Source: Cristatella mucedo (Eukaryota; Bryozoa; Phylactolaemata; Cristatellidae). From it: DNA of 64,000 nucleotides. Within the stretch, counting starts at the first letter, position 1. Each line of letters starts with the position of its first letter. A model generated the notes under the pieces. It searched no databases. It was not told the DNA's origin and saw only the letters and a list, made by a program, of their open reading frames with translations. A program made the position numbers and the translations under genes. The DNA is taken from assembly GCA_009760855.2 (NCBI GenBank), contig WPIO01000014.1:6795501-6859500 (forward strand), given 5' to 3'. Positions 1-11,035 of the stretch are shown here, piece by piece.

Positions 1-1041
1 TCCTCAGCAAGTGAGGCTCCACCTGATAAGAATCAAAGACAATAACTCAGTCGTTGTACTGCTCCTAGGCTTTACTGTCGGCTTAGACGCGTGAGGCGCC
101 CCCTTTCACGGGCTGCACCGCAGGCGATTCATGAGCTGCACCTGGTAGAGAGCAGAGCGAGAGCAGCTGAGATTTATGACGACTGACGCCCCCAATGTCA
201 CGTGGCCAAGAGCAATCTACGCCAGCCGACGACCGCCCGCGTTTGACTGGTCGTCCGCGCATTTTTGCGCCGAATTGCGAAATGAAAAACAGCGGCGGTT
301 CCAAAGCACTTGGCTACGAGCCGATTGCGAATATCGACTTTCCAGAAACGGATAGAGAACCATAGAGAGGATGCGAATTAGCCGTCATACCATACGACGT
401 ACCGTCAGCAATTTCCGGCTTACCGACCACAATTCTGGACAGGCTTTTATAGACATGTAAGCGATGCAGCATCCTAGTTTTCTAAGACATCGTTGTTAGC
501 AGTGTAAAGGGGAAGCGTGAGGCCGAATGTAGTTAGCTGTTCTGATTAAAAATGTCACGATTCTCTACTTGTTAATTACCCTCTCGGTCCAAGTATGGCT
601 GTAGCATGCCTACATATCCAGTTATTTGAATGAAATGACGTGAATGTGAGAGACTTCATTTTGGAAACAGGCTAGTTAGCCTGCAAGGACACTCGCCTGC
701 CAAAGAGACAGATGGATCTTTTTACCGAAAGCGCCGTTAGCGAAGAAGAAAGGTTGTCAGGACGAAAATAGGCGAAGAAATTCGCGGACGACCAGTCAAA
801 CGCGGGCGGTCGTCGGCTGGCGTAGATTGCTCTTGGCCACGTGACATTGGGGGCGTCAGTCGTCATAAATCTCAGCTGCTCTCGCTCTGCTCTCTACCAG
901 GTGCAGCTCATGAATCGCCTGCGGTGCAGCCCGTGAAAGGGGGCGCCTCACGCGTCTAAGCCGACTGTGAAGCCTAGGAGCAGTACAGCGACTGAGTTAT
1001 TGTCTTTGATTCTTATCAGGTGGAGCCTCACTTGCTGAGGA
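1..1041. repeat. Large inverted repeat (foldback element)
   Basis: Bases 1-272 match the reverse complement of 770-1041 almost base for base with no net indel: position 1 pairs with 1041 and 250 pairs with 792. Only scattered substitutions are seen. The spacer is about 500 bp and shows no coding content. The left arm begins at or before the window edge, so the full length is unknown. Known alternatives are a foldback or MITE-like DNA transposon or a segmental inverted duplication. No transposase is visible. Confidence 0.9.
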
Positions 1042-1045
1042 AATT

Positions 1046-1128
1046 GAACTTGGAAGTCATGAGTGAAGGCGAATAAGTATATTTGCCCAAGGGTGAGGCA
1101 CTCACCTTCAATGACCAAGTTCGCATTT
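1046..1128. repeat. Imperfect hairpin beside the foldback arm
   Basis: GAACTTGG-TCAT-TGAAGG with two 3-nt interruptions at the left end is mirrored by an uninterrupted copy at the right end. Near the middle right sits GGTGAG-gca-CTCACC. It directly abuts the right arm of the large inverted repeat and may be part of the same element. Confidence 0.6.
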
Positions 1129-1395
1129 TTCATTTCATTTCGCGGTGATTCATTTCGCTGCCAACAACATCTGACCTCGACATTTGGAGTAGGGCAGTTT
1201 AGCATTTTATCCGCTGGTGCGGAATGCCGGGAACAATTGACAATGTAGCGGCTTTTGGACTGTGATTCAAATTCAAGGAGGGTCTGCGACGAATGAAGTC
1301 TGATACCCTTCTCCGACCGGCTGAGCTCTCCTCATGCAAGGATGCTTCAGTGCATCCATGCACACAAAGCGTGGCCATAAACGGACACTATAATG

Positions 1396-1398
<3 letters not shown>

Positions 1399-1484
<86 letters not shown>

Positions 1485-1519
1485 ATACACAAACACACAC
1501 ATACACACACACACACACA
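1399..1519. repeat. (CA)n microsatellite
   Basis: About 120 bp of nearly pure CA with a few CATACA interruptions at the 3' end. The Cys-Val and Thr-His ORFs through it are artefacts. Confidence 0.97.
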
Positions 1520-1914
1520 AATCATATAAAAGCATGTGAATACGTGCGTAGAAGCCCCAAAACACTCAACACAAGCACGCGTACACATTCCTGTGTGAAT
1601 GCCTTTGGAAGTGTGCAAGTGTGCATTTTTTACTGCGCCTGAATGTTTTGCGCGTTGCGAGTGCGTTCCCCAAGGTGCACGAGTTCTTGAGAGTGCGTTC
1701 GTGGACGCGTGCGTATATGCGTGTGCATGTGCGTGCTTGTGTGTGCGTGCGTGTGACTACTGTAGGAATAAAGATTGGAGCTAGGCATTCAGTTTCATTA
1801 AAAATGATATGCATCCATACATACAGTACACCTGGATTCAGGTCAATCAGGGGAGAGAGAAAATTAAGGAAAAGGCTGTAAGCCCCGTATTACGTATTAC
1901 GTAGAGCGTATTGC

Positions 1915-2030
1915 ATGCCGGAGAGCGGTAATCTCGACAGCTCTTTCGATAGAGCACTGGACCGGAAAGCAAAAGATTGCAGGATGCTTCCTGGTCGAGC
2001 CGAAGTTTTTCGGCACTCAGTCCCACGGTG
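1915..2030 (+). repeat. tRNA-like repeat (SINE-C)
   Basis: The segment reads like a decayed tRNA gene. It has a box-A-like stretch with TCGATAGAGCACTGGAC, an anticodon-arm-like middle and a B-box-like TTGCAGGATGCTTCCTGG, followed by a small CCGAA-gtt-TTCGG hairpin. I see only this copy, so it could be a tRNA pseudogene or a SINE head. It is not an intact tRNA, because the B box is mutated. Confidence 0.4.
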
Positions 2031-2039
2031 GAAGGCTCG

Positions 2040-2890
2040 CTCAGAATATCGTTCGCTCAGAATTGCGAGCAGAGACTGCTTTAGCGAAACGCGTCTCGGC
2101 GGCTGGCCGGTGTATCCTCGGCAATTGCCACGGCTTGAGACGTCCCAGTTCGAGCATACTTAGCCATAAGCCCAGTATGGTTAGAAAATCAACCCAAGAA
2201 ATCGACAAACACAAGAAGGAAAAAAAAATCATCTTCTATGTGCCCACAGAAAATGGATGAAAACAACTTTCAAACTCGTTACCCAAGTAGGGAGTAGGGA
2301 GAAGTGCAGTGTGCAGCAGAGCGGCGGGAGAGCTGGGCAGATATGCAGCACAACATGGGGCCGACAATGTGCAGCCATGCAGCCGTCTTCTCCAGCACAC
2401 TTCTTTATCCTAAGCCCTCCCGAGGCGATCAAATCTATCTCTGCATGCTTGCGCTTGCATGCTGCTGGGTGATCATGGACGGCAGCTATTCTGCGGTGAA
2501 TATCTAATAATCAGCAGCCCAATGCGTGTACAAGAGTGGGATATAGTTTAAAATAATAGGCAGGGAATTTCCACTGGCTCAAAAAATCTGTAGCAGGTAC
2601 ATTTTAACATGATAAAGAAAACATGTGACTACAGTACTATTGCCATGAAAATTAGCCATCATTATATCTCAGCATCGCTGGACGTGGTGCATGTTAATTA
2701 ATTAAGATTTGTTCGAAAGGAAGCTTTGGTACGCTCTTGCCTTCGAAGAGAAATACTTAGTCAGCGGCCACTGGCTCACTCCGGATTAAGCCGAAAAGGA
2801 CCAACACATCGCCGGTCCACGATCTGTCAGTTATAAGGGCTTCAATCGAGAAAACACCACTTCCTTTGAATAGCACCCTAATGTAACGTA
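2040..2890. other. Unassigned intergenic DNA
   Basis: No known gene, repeat or RNA recognised. Short ORFs here lack similarity I can name. Confidence 0.5.
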
Positions 2891-2894
2891 TCTC

Positions 2895-3225
2895 CGTCAG
2901 TAACTCCACAAAGTCATAAAGACCATGTGGGTGTTACGCAGGAGAGTTTTGTATAGCGCACTCACAGCCTAAGCGGCTTTCGGTACGCATTCGGTAGCCG
3001 ACAGACTTGGTCTCACGCAACAAAGAGAAAGTGGGAAGCATAGCAGAGTTAGGAGAGCAGTTGAGGTAGTGAGCAGCATACAAGTAGCGGTTCAGGACCG
3101 CTGAAAAAGATGTGCCATAGTCGGCAGTTGGAGAGTAGATGTCGTTGCGTAAGAATTGTGGAAGCGAGTTCCACAGTCTAGGACCTGCAGAGCTAAAGCT
3201 TCTAATTTAGTCTCTATCCAAGCAC
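2895..3225 (-). mobile_element. LINE-B 3' fragment
   Basis: Read on the minus strand this is the C-terminal end of a non-LTR retrotransposon ORF plus its 3' end. It begins with AGPRLWNSLPQFLRND, stays open for about 84 codons and ends CECAIQNSPA-stop. The same peptide occurs at 13.2-13.7 kb and the 3' part recurs at 28.85 kb. The PRLWNSLP motif is typical of the region after the reverse transcriptase in L2/CR1-like LINEs. The copy is 5'-truncated. An intact frame over this length suggests it is younger than its neighbours. Confidence 0.75.
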
Positions 3226-3289
3226 TTTTAAAAATGCCGCAGGGCTTGAGACCACAATCTTGGTCGTTAAAGTCGAGCAACTTAAGCCC

Positions 3290-3900
3290 CCCCCCCCCCC
3301 GCCAAACCCGGTGGACCGTGGCGTAGCGTGGCTCCCTTTTTTCCCTTTTCTAGCATGGCTGTGCTATCGGCTTCTGTTATTAATGAAAAGGCACTATAAA
3401 GACGAATGACTAGGTAATCGCAGCTTGCTTTAAGACGGGCCTCAAACAATTCTATGATCAGAGACTGGTGGTCGTTTAGAGTTCACTTATACGTTTAAAC
3501 CACAGCACGCACGATATCAGGAAGGGCAATTGAAAATGTCTGTTCAAAACTTAAAAGGAACAGCGCGTACGACTTGTAGTTTCTTTTTCTCGTTAGCTTT
3601 TATTTGTTTGTCCCGAATTAGCCGTTGGCTTCCAGAGAAATCTCTGTCACGATGCCGAGTAACATCGCTTCAACCCCAGCTCTAACTGGCACGCCTTCGG
3701 TGTGAGTGACGCGATTTTGTAACTTTATATTATTACCGCCACTTTGTGCATGGCCATGCCCTAGGTACTGCATGCAGATCTCAAGGATCTGAAAGCTGAT
3801 CTCGAGGATCTTTCAAGTGGGTCTCAATGGCCTGCACAGTGGATAGAGCTCCGATACAGAGATCCATAAACTTCGCTGTGACGAAGCAGACCAACGACCA
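3290..3900. other. Unassigned DNA with a poly-C tract at its start
   Basis: A run of about 13 C opens the stretch at 3289. The rest has no gene or repeat that I recognise. Confidence 0.5.
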
Positions 3901-3916
3901 ACCCGTCGGTTTCAGG

Positions 3917-3921
3917 TCTCT

Positions 3922-3974
<53 letters not shown>

Positions 3975-3982
3975 CTCTCTCG
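3917..3982. repeat. (CT)n microsatellite
   Basis: About 65 bp of CT with two interruptions. It directly abuts the truncated 5' end of a LINE-A fragment. Confidence 0.95.
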
Positions 3983-3997
3983 ATACTAGTTGCAAAG

Positions 3998-4205
3998 ATG
4001 CGTGCTGACACTGTGCATGCTGCCACTAACGATATTTGCATGCTGACCCTGTGCATGTCACCCCTAACCATGTTATGCTTGTTGTCATTGGGCATACTAC
4101 CACATTCGATCGTGCTTCCTTTGCAGCAAATGTAAAGTGCCTGAAAGAGATTACGTTCTCTGAGATCGCTAGATCAAATGCGCTACTCTTATTATTATTC
4201 TTTTG
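3998..4205 (+). mobile_element. LINE-A 3' end fragment
   Basis: This carries the LINE-A 3' untranslated sequence: GTGCTGACACTGTGCATGC, then the CTTTGCAGCAAATGTAAAG block, then the GAGATT-to-TTCTCTGAG tail and an ATT run. It is 5'-truncated against the (CT)n tract. Confidence 0.8.
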
Positions 4206-4342
4206 TATTGCCAGGCCCTTCCGGTAAATAAAGGATATCCCACTAAAGATTTCTAAACTAAACTCGTTCTTCTTCCGGATACAGAAAAGATCCACCAGCA
4301 ACCCTGTATACTCTGCTCCTGCCGAGCCACCTGTTTCAAGAG

Positions 4343-4423
4343 TGTCTGACTTTATTTGTTGCAAAGGAAGCACGAACGAACGAATAACGGTAGCACGCTC
4401 AATGACAACAAGCATAACATGGT
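4343..4423 (-). mobile_element. LINE-A 3' scrap
   Basis: The reverse complement gives the LINE-A 3' region with ACCATGTTATGCTTGTTGTC and CGTGCTTCCTTTGCA. It lies in the opposite orientation to the adjoining SINE. Confidence 0.65.
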
Positions 4424-4552
4424 TGCCGAGCTGGTTTGGTCCAGTGGTTAAAGGGCTCGCCCCGACCAAGGCCTGGCCGAGGGCGTGGGCTCGAGCCCTA
4501 TGGCATATGTGAAGCGCCTGAATAGAGATTAAGTTCCCTTAGGGCGCATTAG
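4424..4552 (+). mobile_element. SINE-A (tRNA-derived) copy
   Basis: The tRNA-like head has a box-A-like GGTCCAGTGGTTAAAG and a box-B-like GGGCTCGAGCCC. It is followed by GAAGCGCCTGAATAGAGATT and AAGTTCCCTTAGGGCGC, the same tail motif that ends LINE-A copies. This is the best-preserved plus-strand member of the family. Related copies sit at 22.4, 25.7, 33.7, 36.8 and 40.4 kb. Confidence 0.75.
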
Positions 4553-4707
4553 TTTTATCGACTTCTTCGGCAGACCACTAAGAAATGTAAATGGATCTTC
4601 GTCAGGCAAGACGTTCCTAAGTGACTCTATGCAATCTGACAGCAGCGAGGAGACCGCTTTACCGCGCAATAGTAGCGAACTTCGAGCACCCGTTTTCAGC
4701 CTACCTT

Positions 4708-4795
4708 TATAATAAGAATAATAACAAATTTGATAAAGCACCCTCAAAGAACTCAGTCTCTTCATAGGCGCTTTAAAATTGCTGCAATTATCCAT
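4708..4795 (-). mobile_element. LINE-A tail fragment
   Basis: A minus-strand AATAATAAC run is followed by the complement of the LINE-A tail (GATAAAGCACCCTCAAAGAA, then CATAGGCGCTTTAAA). Only the last 80 or so bases of the element are present. Confidence 0.65.
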
Positions 4796-4849
4796 CTCCT
4801 GCAGAGTCACCTGTTTCAGGAGTGTCTGACTTTCTTAGTGCCGTTGCCG

Positions 4850-5815
4850 GACAATGGTGCGGACCAAAATTCGAGGACGAAACAAGTGAGTGGAAGATGC
4901 ATTATTTAATCAGGCAGTTTCGTTGCTCATTCACCAAAATAATTAGAAAAAAGTGGAGCAGTGTGAGGAGTCATCACTATTGTTTTCTCAGCTAATCTGG
5001 CTAGACCTGAGCCCTGCACCACCTGCAAGCCCGCAGAGGCTACCTCGCCCCCTCCAACTGGCACGTTCGAGGAACCGCCGAGTTCATAAGCCACCTGCTG
5101 CCAAGCAAATGTAGGTATGTGCTGTGCCTACGCGCAGTCTACCCTGCGTTATTAATACTGGCAGGCAGACATTTGTTTCATTTATTAGCGATGCAGATGA
5201 TCGTCTGCTTATCACCAGACCTGGCAACTGCATTACCAGATTAGAGCTAGGCGGTCATTTCCAAGATTAATATCTATCAAATGATCTAAGCGACTTCAAT
5301 CCGTACTTCTTACTTCGCTTATCTGCATGGCCATCTAAAGGGTTGGGTTAGCGAGATAAAGCGCGACAAACTCTTTTAGCCTTGATAGTTTAACGGTAAT
5401 GACGAATCATAAACTCTTTCTTTGCATCAGTTTATTGAAAGGAGTCCCTGTTTTTCCACGCACCACGAATGCAACTCGTGGCTGAATGCTGTTCCACAGT
5501 ACTGGCCACCAGCAAGTTTAAGCTCTGCCTTGAAAACTCAGTGCAATACCAGCGCTAGGCATCCGGTCTTTTACAGGAGACCAAGTGTATTAGGCTGAAG
5601 AGCATTACTAAGATAATTTAATGACTACCTTAAAATCACTTGACATGGGCAAAATTTAAAATTGTCTATGTTGTCAGTTCTTGGTTCCATTTTGGAAAAA
5701 GGCACAAGCCGGTCATTTAAGATGCAGGTACTTTTATACATTCTCGGTTTACATGCCTTTTTCTTTCTGTTCTCTATGGGTAGTAGCCGAGACCTCAGCT
5801 CTCGTCGCCAAAGTG
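4850..5815. other. Unassigned intergenic DNA
   Basis: Nothing recognised. ORFs here are short and composition-neutral. Confidence 0.5.
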
Positions 5816-5821
5816 AAAAGT

Positions 5822-5965
5822 AAATGCTCGACAAGTTTGAACGATATTCAAGTTTTAAGTTTATTATATAATATTTATATTATTTAAATTATATTTAAGT
5901 TTATTGAAGTTTTAAGTTTATTATATAAGTTTTGAACGTAAAATGCTCGACAAGTTTTGAACGAT
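5822..5965. repeat. Local AT-rich tandem duplication
   Basis: AAATGCTCGACAAGTTTGAA occurs at 5822 and again at 5941. Inside this, AAGTTTTAAGTTTATTATAT occurs at about 5850 and again at about 5907. The period is about 119 bp for the outer pair and about 57 bp for the inner pair. Confidence 0.85.
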
Positions 5966-6610
5966 GTAGGGGAGCAACATGAACGGCTAGCCGCTGACGG
6001 TCAGAGGAAAACAGTGCTATATAGGTATCATGAAGAATGCGAAAGAACTCGTGTCAGTGGTTCTGCTTTTTACGGCGGCTGTCCAACGCTGTATCTGTTT
6101 AGACTAGAAGCAGGTGCACCAACGCAACTGACGCGTAGTCGTTCGGGCGTGTGTAGCTAGAGAAGGTCAAGGCAGACTACTCGTCCGCGATCAATAGTGG
6201 ATTGGGTCAAAAGTGGCCGCCCACACGTTAGGAGCTCAACATTGAAGCAGTAGAATGCTGACTGGTGCTAATCGGACCGGATGGCAGGATGCCGCGAACG
6301 TCTATTTGCATTTACCGTCATGTTGTTATTAATGTGAATCCTAATTATAGGCTTAGATGCTGACACGATTTGAAGATTAGTAAGAAAGGGTAGGCTTTCG
6401 AATAGAGACTCGACCAGGCTGCCACTTCTTTCGATAAGTAGGAGTTAGGCTAAGGGTTGGAGCTGAATAAAGCCCTACGTTGAGGTTCGGATTATATGGA
6501 TTGTTTCCGCTGCTGTCGTTTCCGTATCTTCTTGCATAAGAGGTGCGACTACGACTCGGCAGCCATGGAGGCGCTAGTTAATGCCAGTATCGGTCAAGAG
6601 GCTGAAGCCT
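5966..6610. other. Unassigned intergenic DNA
   Basis: No gene or repeat recognised before the LINE-A copy begins. Confidence 0.5.
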
Positions 6611-6615
6611 ATCAA

Positions 6616-7472
6616 TCATTATCGGCTCGAAATCTAGGTGTCATGTTCCAAAGTGACCTCTCGTTAGACGACCGCATCAGCTCCATGGTCAAGCCTACCT
6701 ACTTTCAGCTACATAACATTGCTTAAATTCGGGCTTGTTTAGATAAGAATATCACGTCTCAGTTGGTCAACGCATTCGTGACATCCCGTCTTGACTTTTG
6801 TAACTCACTGCTTGCTGGCCTACCGGCATGTGCAATCAGGCGATTGCAGCCGGTGCAAAACTCTGCAGCTAGGCTTGTCAGTCGTGAGCGTCGCAGTTGC
6901 CACATCACACCACTTCTCGCCGACCTGCACTGGCTACCAGTCAAGCAACAGATCGACTTCAAGGTTTTGTCGCTCACTTTTAGGTCACTTCATTCTTTGG
7001 CTCCAGCCTAACTATCAGATCTACTCCCCCACCAGGCCAAGCATCGTACCACCCGCTTTTCGGAATCAAACAGTTTACCAATACCTCGTACAAACCTCAA
7101 ATCCTTTGGAGACCGTGCATTTAGTTCGTATGCTCCCAAAGCCTGGAACTCCCTCCCGACTTGCGTCAGAACATCCCCTGATTTGACCACATTTAAAAAG
7201 AACCTAAAAACACACTTATTTAGGACAGCATTTAGTGGGTGCCTGTGATTCGTCCTTGATGTGCTTATGCATGCTGACACTGTGCATGCTGCCACTAACC
7301 ACATTTGCATGCTGACCCGGTGCATGTCACCCCTCACCACGTTGTTCATGTTGTTTATGAAGCATGATATTACTCACGATTCAATCGCGTTTTTCTTTGC
7401 AGCCAATGTAAAGCGCCTAGGAAGAGATTTAGTTCTCTGAGGGCGCTTTATCAAGTACATTATTATTATTAT
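6616..7472 (+). mobile_element. LINE-A copy, 5'-truncated, two stop codons
   Basis: The encoded peptide starts around VMFQSDLSLDD and contains RLDFCNSLLAGLPAC, LQPVQNSAARLV, LHWLPVKQQIDFK and KAWNSLP. This is the C-terminal part of an L2/CR1-type non-LTR retrotransposon polyprotein, downstream of the RT catalytic core. In-frame stops occur near 6724 (HNIA-stop) and 7009 (where other copies read AYLSD). The natural end is near 7236. The 3' UTR has TGCATGCTGACC and AATGTAAAGCGCCTAG, then an (ATT)n tail. RT palm and endonuclease are missing, so it is dead. Confidence 0.88.
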
Positions 7473-7474
7473 TT

Positions 7475-10335
7475 CCTTTGTGTGTTTTGTGCGGAATGTA
7501 TAGTCTAGATTCAACATGCATCGTCGCAGCAGCGAGTCACTTTTGTCTTGAAGCCTTGACGTTTCGAGCCGACGGGTTGCCTGCTGGGTGCTCAAACCGC
7601 TGTTTTAGCGGTCAAACTATCAGTCAGAGAGCTCGTAAACGGATCTCAGCAGGTCTTTCACTTGTATGGCAATCTCCGTAAAGAAAATAGGCCGTAAGAG
7701 ATCATAGAGAGACTGCTGAATTAGGAATGCGCAGAATGAACCCTAAGATAACACCAATAGAAGCTGACCGACGTCCCGTCAACGCCTAGCTCAGAGGTAA
7801 GCGTCAACCATCCGAGCACCCAGCTGTCACTGGTGGCTGGACATAATATACGAGGTGCTTGTGGTGGTAAGATAAAGGCGCAAAAGAGTCCGGACTGGAT
7901 GGCAAAGGATGGAACGCGCAGGGACTCCAGCAGTAACGATGGGGGGGGGCGGCATCGAGCCGAGAAAGATCGAAAGTCGTTGGGCTTTAGATGCACCAGC
8001 TATTTATGTCATATATTTTTATATATTTAGTTATATATTTTATTTGTTACATTTTCAGCAGAGCCGTAATTCGGCATTTTGAACCGCGTGGAAAATACCC
8101 ATAAGCGCAGTTGCGGCATAACTGAAAACGCTGGACCTTAAGGCACGCCGGAAGATGTGGGCATTGGCAAGTAATTTTGCCGACGGCTGCGGTAAATTGC
8201 GAAATACAATCCAGGATCAAGCCAATGAGGAGGGAGGGGGTCATATCTTGCCTTTATCCGAGGCGGTCTGTCGCCGAAAATCGGAAAGGGCTCGCCGGGC
8301 AACCGCACGAAACTCTTCTGTCGGTCCGAGGAGAGTGAAGGTCTGCCGGCCACCTTGCGTACACCTATGCTTCGAGCTAAAGAAATTCCATTCCTTCACA
8401 GCGGCCCCTAATTCTTTGCTTCAGTTAGCCCGTCCGAGTAGTGGAACGAACATATGAACCACATTTGCAAGACTGCTGGACAAGATAATGACTGCAGCAC
8501 GATCTCAGTAAGTAAAAGAGACGAGTTTCCAAAATCTTTTGCTTGCTGCTTCTTTACTTTAGTCTCTATACCTTGGGATTACATTTCTGATAATGAAGTT
8601 GAGCAATAAGCCGCATCCGTCAAAAACACTCCCATTATGCAAGCTGTGGCGCCCAGCCAGAGTCGCTCGGCTAACCGAGCGACTCATTAACAGACGTAAA
8701 AATACGCTCGATGCAAGAAATTTCTTGCGGCCTCATTCGTTGGCCAGCCCACCCATTTGCTGAGAGCTAATAACAAACGGACTGTAGAGAACCATGCAGG
8801 GGCGGCATGTCGGGCAGAACTTTGCAGACAGCTTTCTAGAGAAGTAGAATGGCATGCCATGTCGAAGGTACGCAATAAACGAAGTTCGTGCTGTGTGTAC
8901 TGTGCGCATTCACTGCCTTCGCTGCATTTCATTCATCGTGCACTCACTGCTCTTTGCTCTTTGCCTCTTGCGTATTTCCAGCTCTGCTGCGAGTGGATCC
9001 TCGTGGATCGCAGAGTTATTCGCGGACCTCGTCTGCATCTGGATCTAGACCGTGATCCGATTTGCGAGGTTCGAGCATTCTCCCTTGGCCAAGACTCAAA
9101 TGGGTAGTTCGCTCCAGAAAAGCTACGCGTGCCTCTGCTGCCTGGCTGGTTCAATAGGTGCGACACATTCCACGGATGAGACTTGTATGAGGATGACGTG
9201 TGTGAGTGTGATGAAACAGGAAGAGGAAGACCTGAGAAGGCTGAGAAAAGCACGTGCAAGTAATCGTGAGTCGAGAGTACATTCTGCATACGAATCGTAT
9301 ACGAAACTATCGAAGTATATTTACTCCTAAGCCATCAACCTTGCTGGTGGCCTCTGGTGCTTACATCGGGTTTCGGCACCAGTATTTGGGTATCGACAGA
9401 CTTTGGTTGCTAATTAGCAGCAGCCATTCCTTATGATACCATCCGTTGATACTCAGCGTCACTGTCGCAGTGGCAGGGCTCCTACAGCAGTTGCAACCAT
9501 TTGCCTGGCCATTTGTCAATCCGGAAGGTGATGGGGCTCTGAAAAATCGCTGTTGTCACAGCATCCTGCACTGGCGGCTGCACATCCTGGTTGTTAAGGC
9601 AACCGATGCCAACTCTACTACTTTGCCGCCTCTGGGTATTTGTCACCTACCAAAAGACATCTAAACACTGCTGCAACTGCTACTAATGTCTGTAAGACTA
9701 AGTTATTTGTCGACCAATTGATAAAGCATCCTAGATTTAAAGGTTAGACAGACGAAGCCAAGAACCTGCAGCAGTGGCAGGTCTACTGTGACTAATCTGC
9801 TTGGCAGATCAGGGAACCCTTTCTCGGAACATTCAAAACTTGTTTGTCGGCGACGCCAAATAAATGCTAGAGTTCGAACTGCCAGCATATGCTCTGTGCG
9901 GCCAGCTGAAATTCACAACACTCTTGCCGAAGTTCCGAGAGTGAGTGGCTGATCATCGGGCTAATTGTGTGCCTGTAGCCTCAGCCTTACTTACGCTGAC
10001 ACAAACTTTGTTGGGGTTAGATGGAGATGGGTCGTGGCTCGTTCAGAAAAAAATATTGTCAGCTGGCTTTACCACTCAAGGTGATTAAATCATTCAAGGT
10101 TATAACAGTCCTGAGTGCAAAAATAATAAAGCAGCATCACACGAACAATACTCGTTTGGTTAGTGTGTTGCTAGCACCAAGCTGCTTGCTGCATCCTCGA
10201 TATTTAGATTTAAGCAATCCACGGTGTAACTTAGTAAGCTGAGGGTGTAATGCGATCCCAGAAGGCAGTGTCGAAGGAGTGCTCAGGCTAAAGGCTAAGG
10301 CATTAGCCAAAGTTATGTGTGTAGCAATCTATCCA
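7475..10335. other. Unassigned intergenic DNA
   Basis: I see no recognisable coding exon, RNA gene or repeat family. ORFs of 116 and 118 aa around 8757-9289 overlap on opposite strands and show no motif I know. Confidence 0.45.
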
Positions 10336-10339
10336 CCTT

Positions 10340-11035
10340 CCTTACAGCATTTCAAACTATTTCAACTCCCTTGCCGCCTTTATTGCTGACATTTGCATTT
10401 GGAAGGCAACAAACTTTCTTCAATTGAATGAGGATAAAATCAACTTATTAGCTACAGGTAAACCTAGTGTTAGTACAAAGTTGGAAAACCCAAGCCTCGA
10501 ATTTGGCTAGACCAGCATATGTTATCTGCCATCAGCACGAAATCTGGGTTGTCCTGTTCAAAGTGACCTTTCACTAGACGACCATATCGGCTCCAAAGTC
10601 GCCTGCCTGTTTATGCAAGGATAACATATCCAAGTTGGTTGATTCTGCAACTCACTAGTTGTAGGTATTCCTTCTTTGGCAACCGTGCCTTTAGCTCATA
10701 TGCTCTAAAAGTCTGGAGATCACTCCCGACTGACGTAACGACATCCCCTGACATGATATCTTTTAAAAAGAAGCTTAAAATACACCTGTTTCTCACAGCA
10801 TTTAGTGGTTCCTTGTGATTCGTTCTTTATGTGCTTGTGCATACTAAAACTGTGCCTGCATCTAACTATATCTTTACGTTCACCCTGTGCATGTCACATC
10901 TTACAATGTCACGTTTGATGATATTGCGAATGTTGCCACTAATAATTTAGTCGTGCATTTTCTGAAGAATTTTCAAGTGCCGAGAAAGAATTCACTTCTC
11001 AGAGGATGCTATAAAAATGTAACATTTATTATTCC
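10340..11035 (+). mobile_element. LINE-A copy, strongly decayed
   Basis: It aligns with the full-length copies from the LNEDKINLL region (FLQLNEDKINLLATG here) through the SLDDHIGSK block. A large internal deletion follows, then FGNRAFSSYALKVWRSLP and the 3' UTR ending near an ATTATT at 11030. It carries several frameshifts. Confidence 0.75.

Larger units (their letters stand above)
4313..4838. repeat. Direct repeats flanking a composite of LINE and SINE pieces
   Basis: A segment of about 45 bp containing CCACCTGTTTCAAGAGTGTC at 4313-4357 recurs with a few changes at 4793-4838. Between them lie a minus LINE-A scrap (4343-4423), a plus SINE-A (4424-4552) and a second minus LINE-A tail (4708-4795). 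The duplication is far longer than a usual target-site duplication. Confidence 0.6.

Noticed and set aside
1273-1618. Cys-Val and Thr-His repeat ORFs
   Set aside because: They are translations of the (CA)n microsatellite, and several frames on both strands are open for the same reason.
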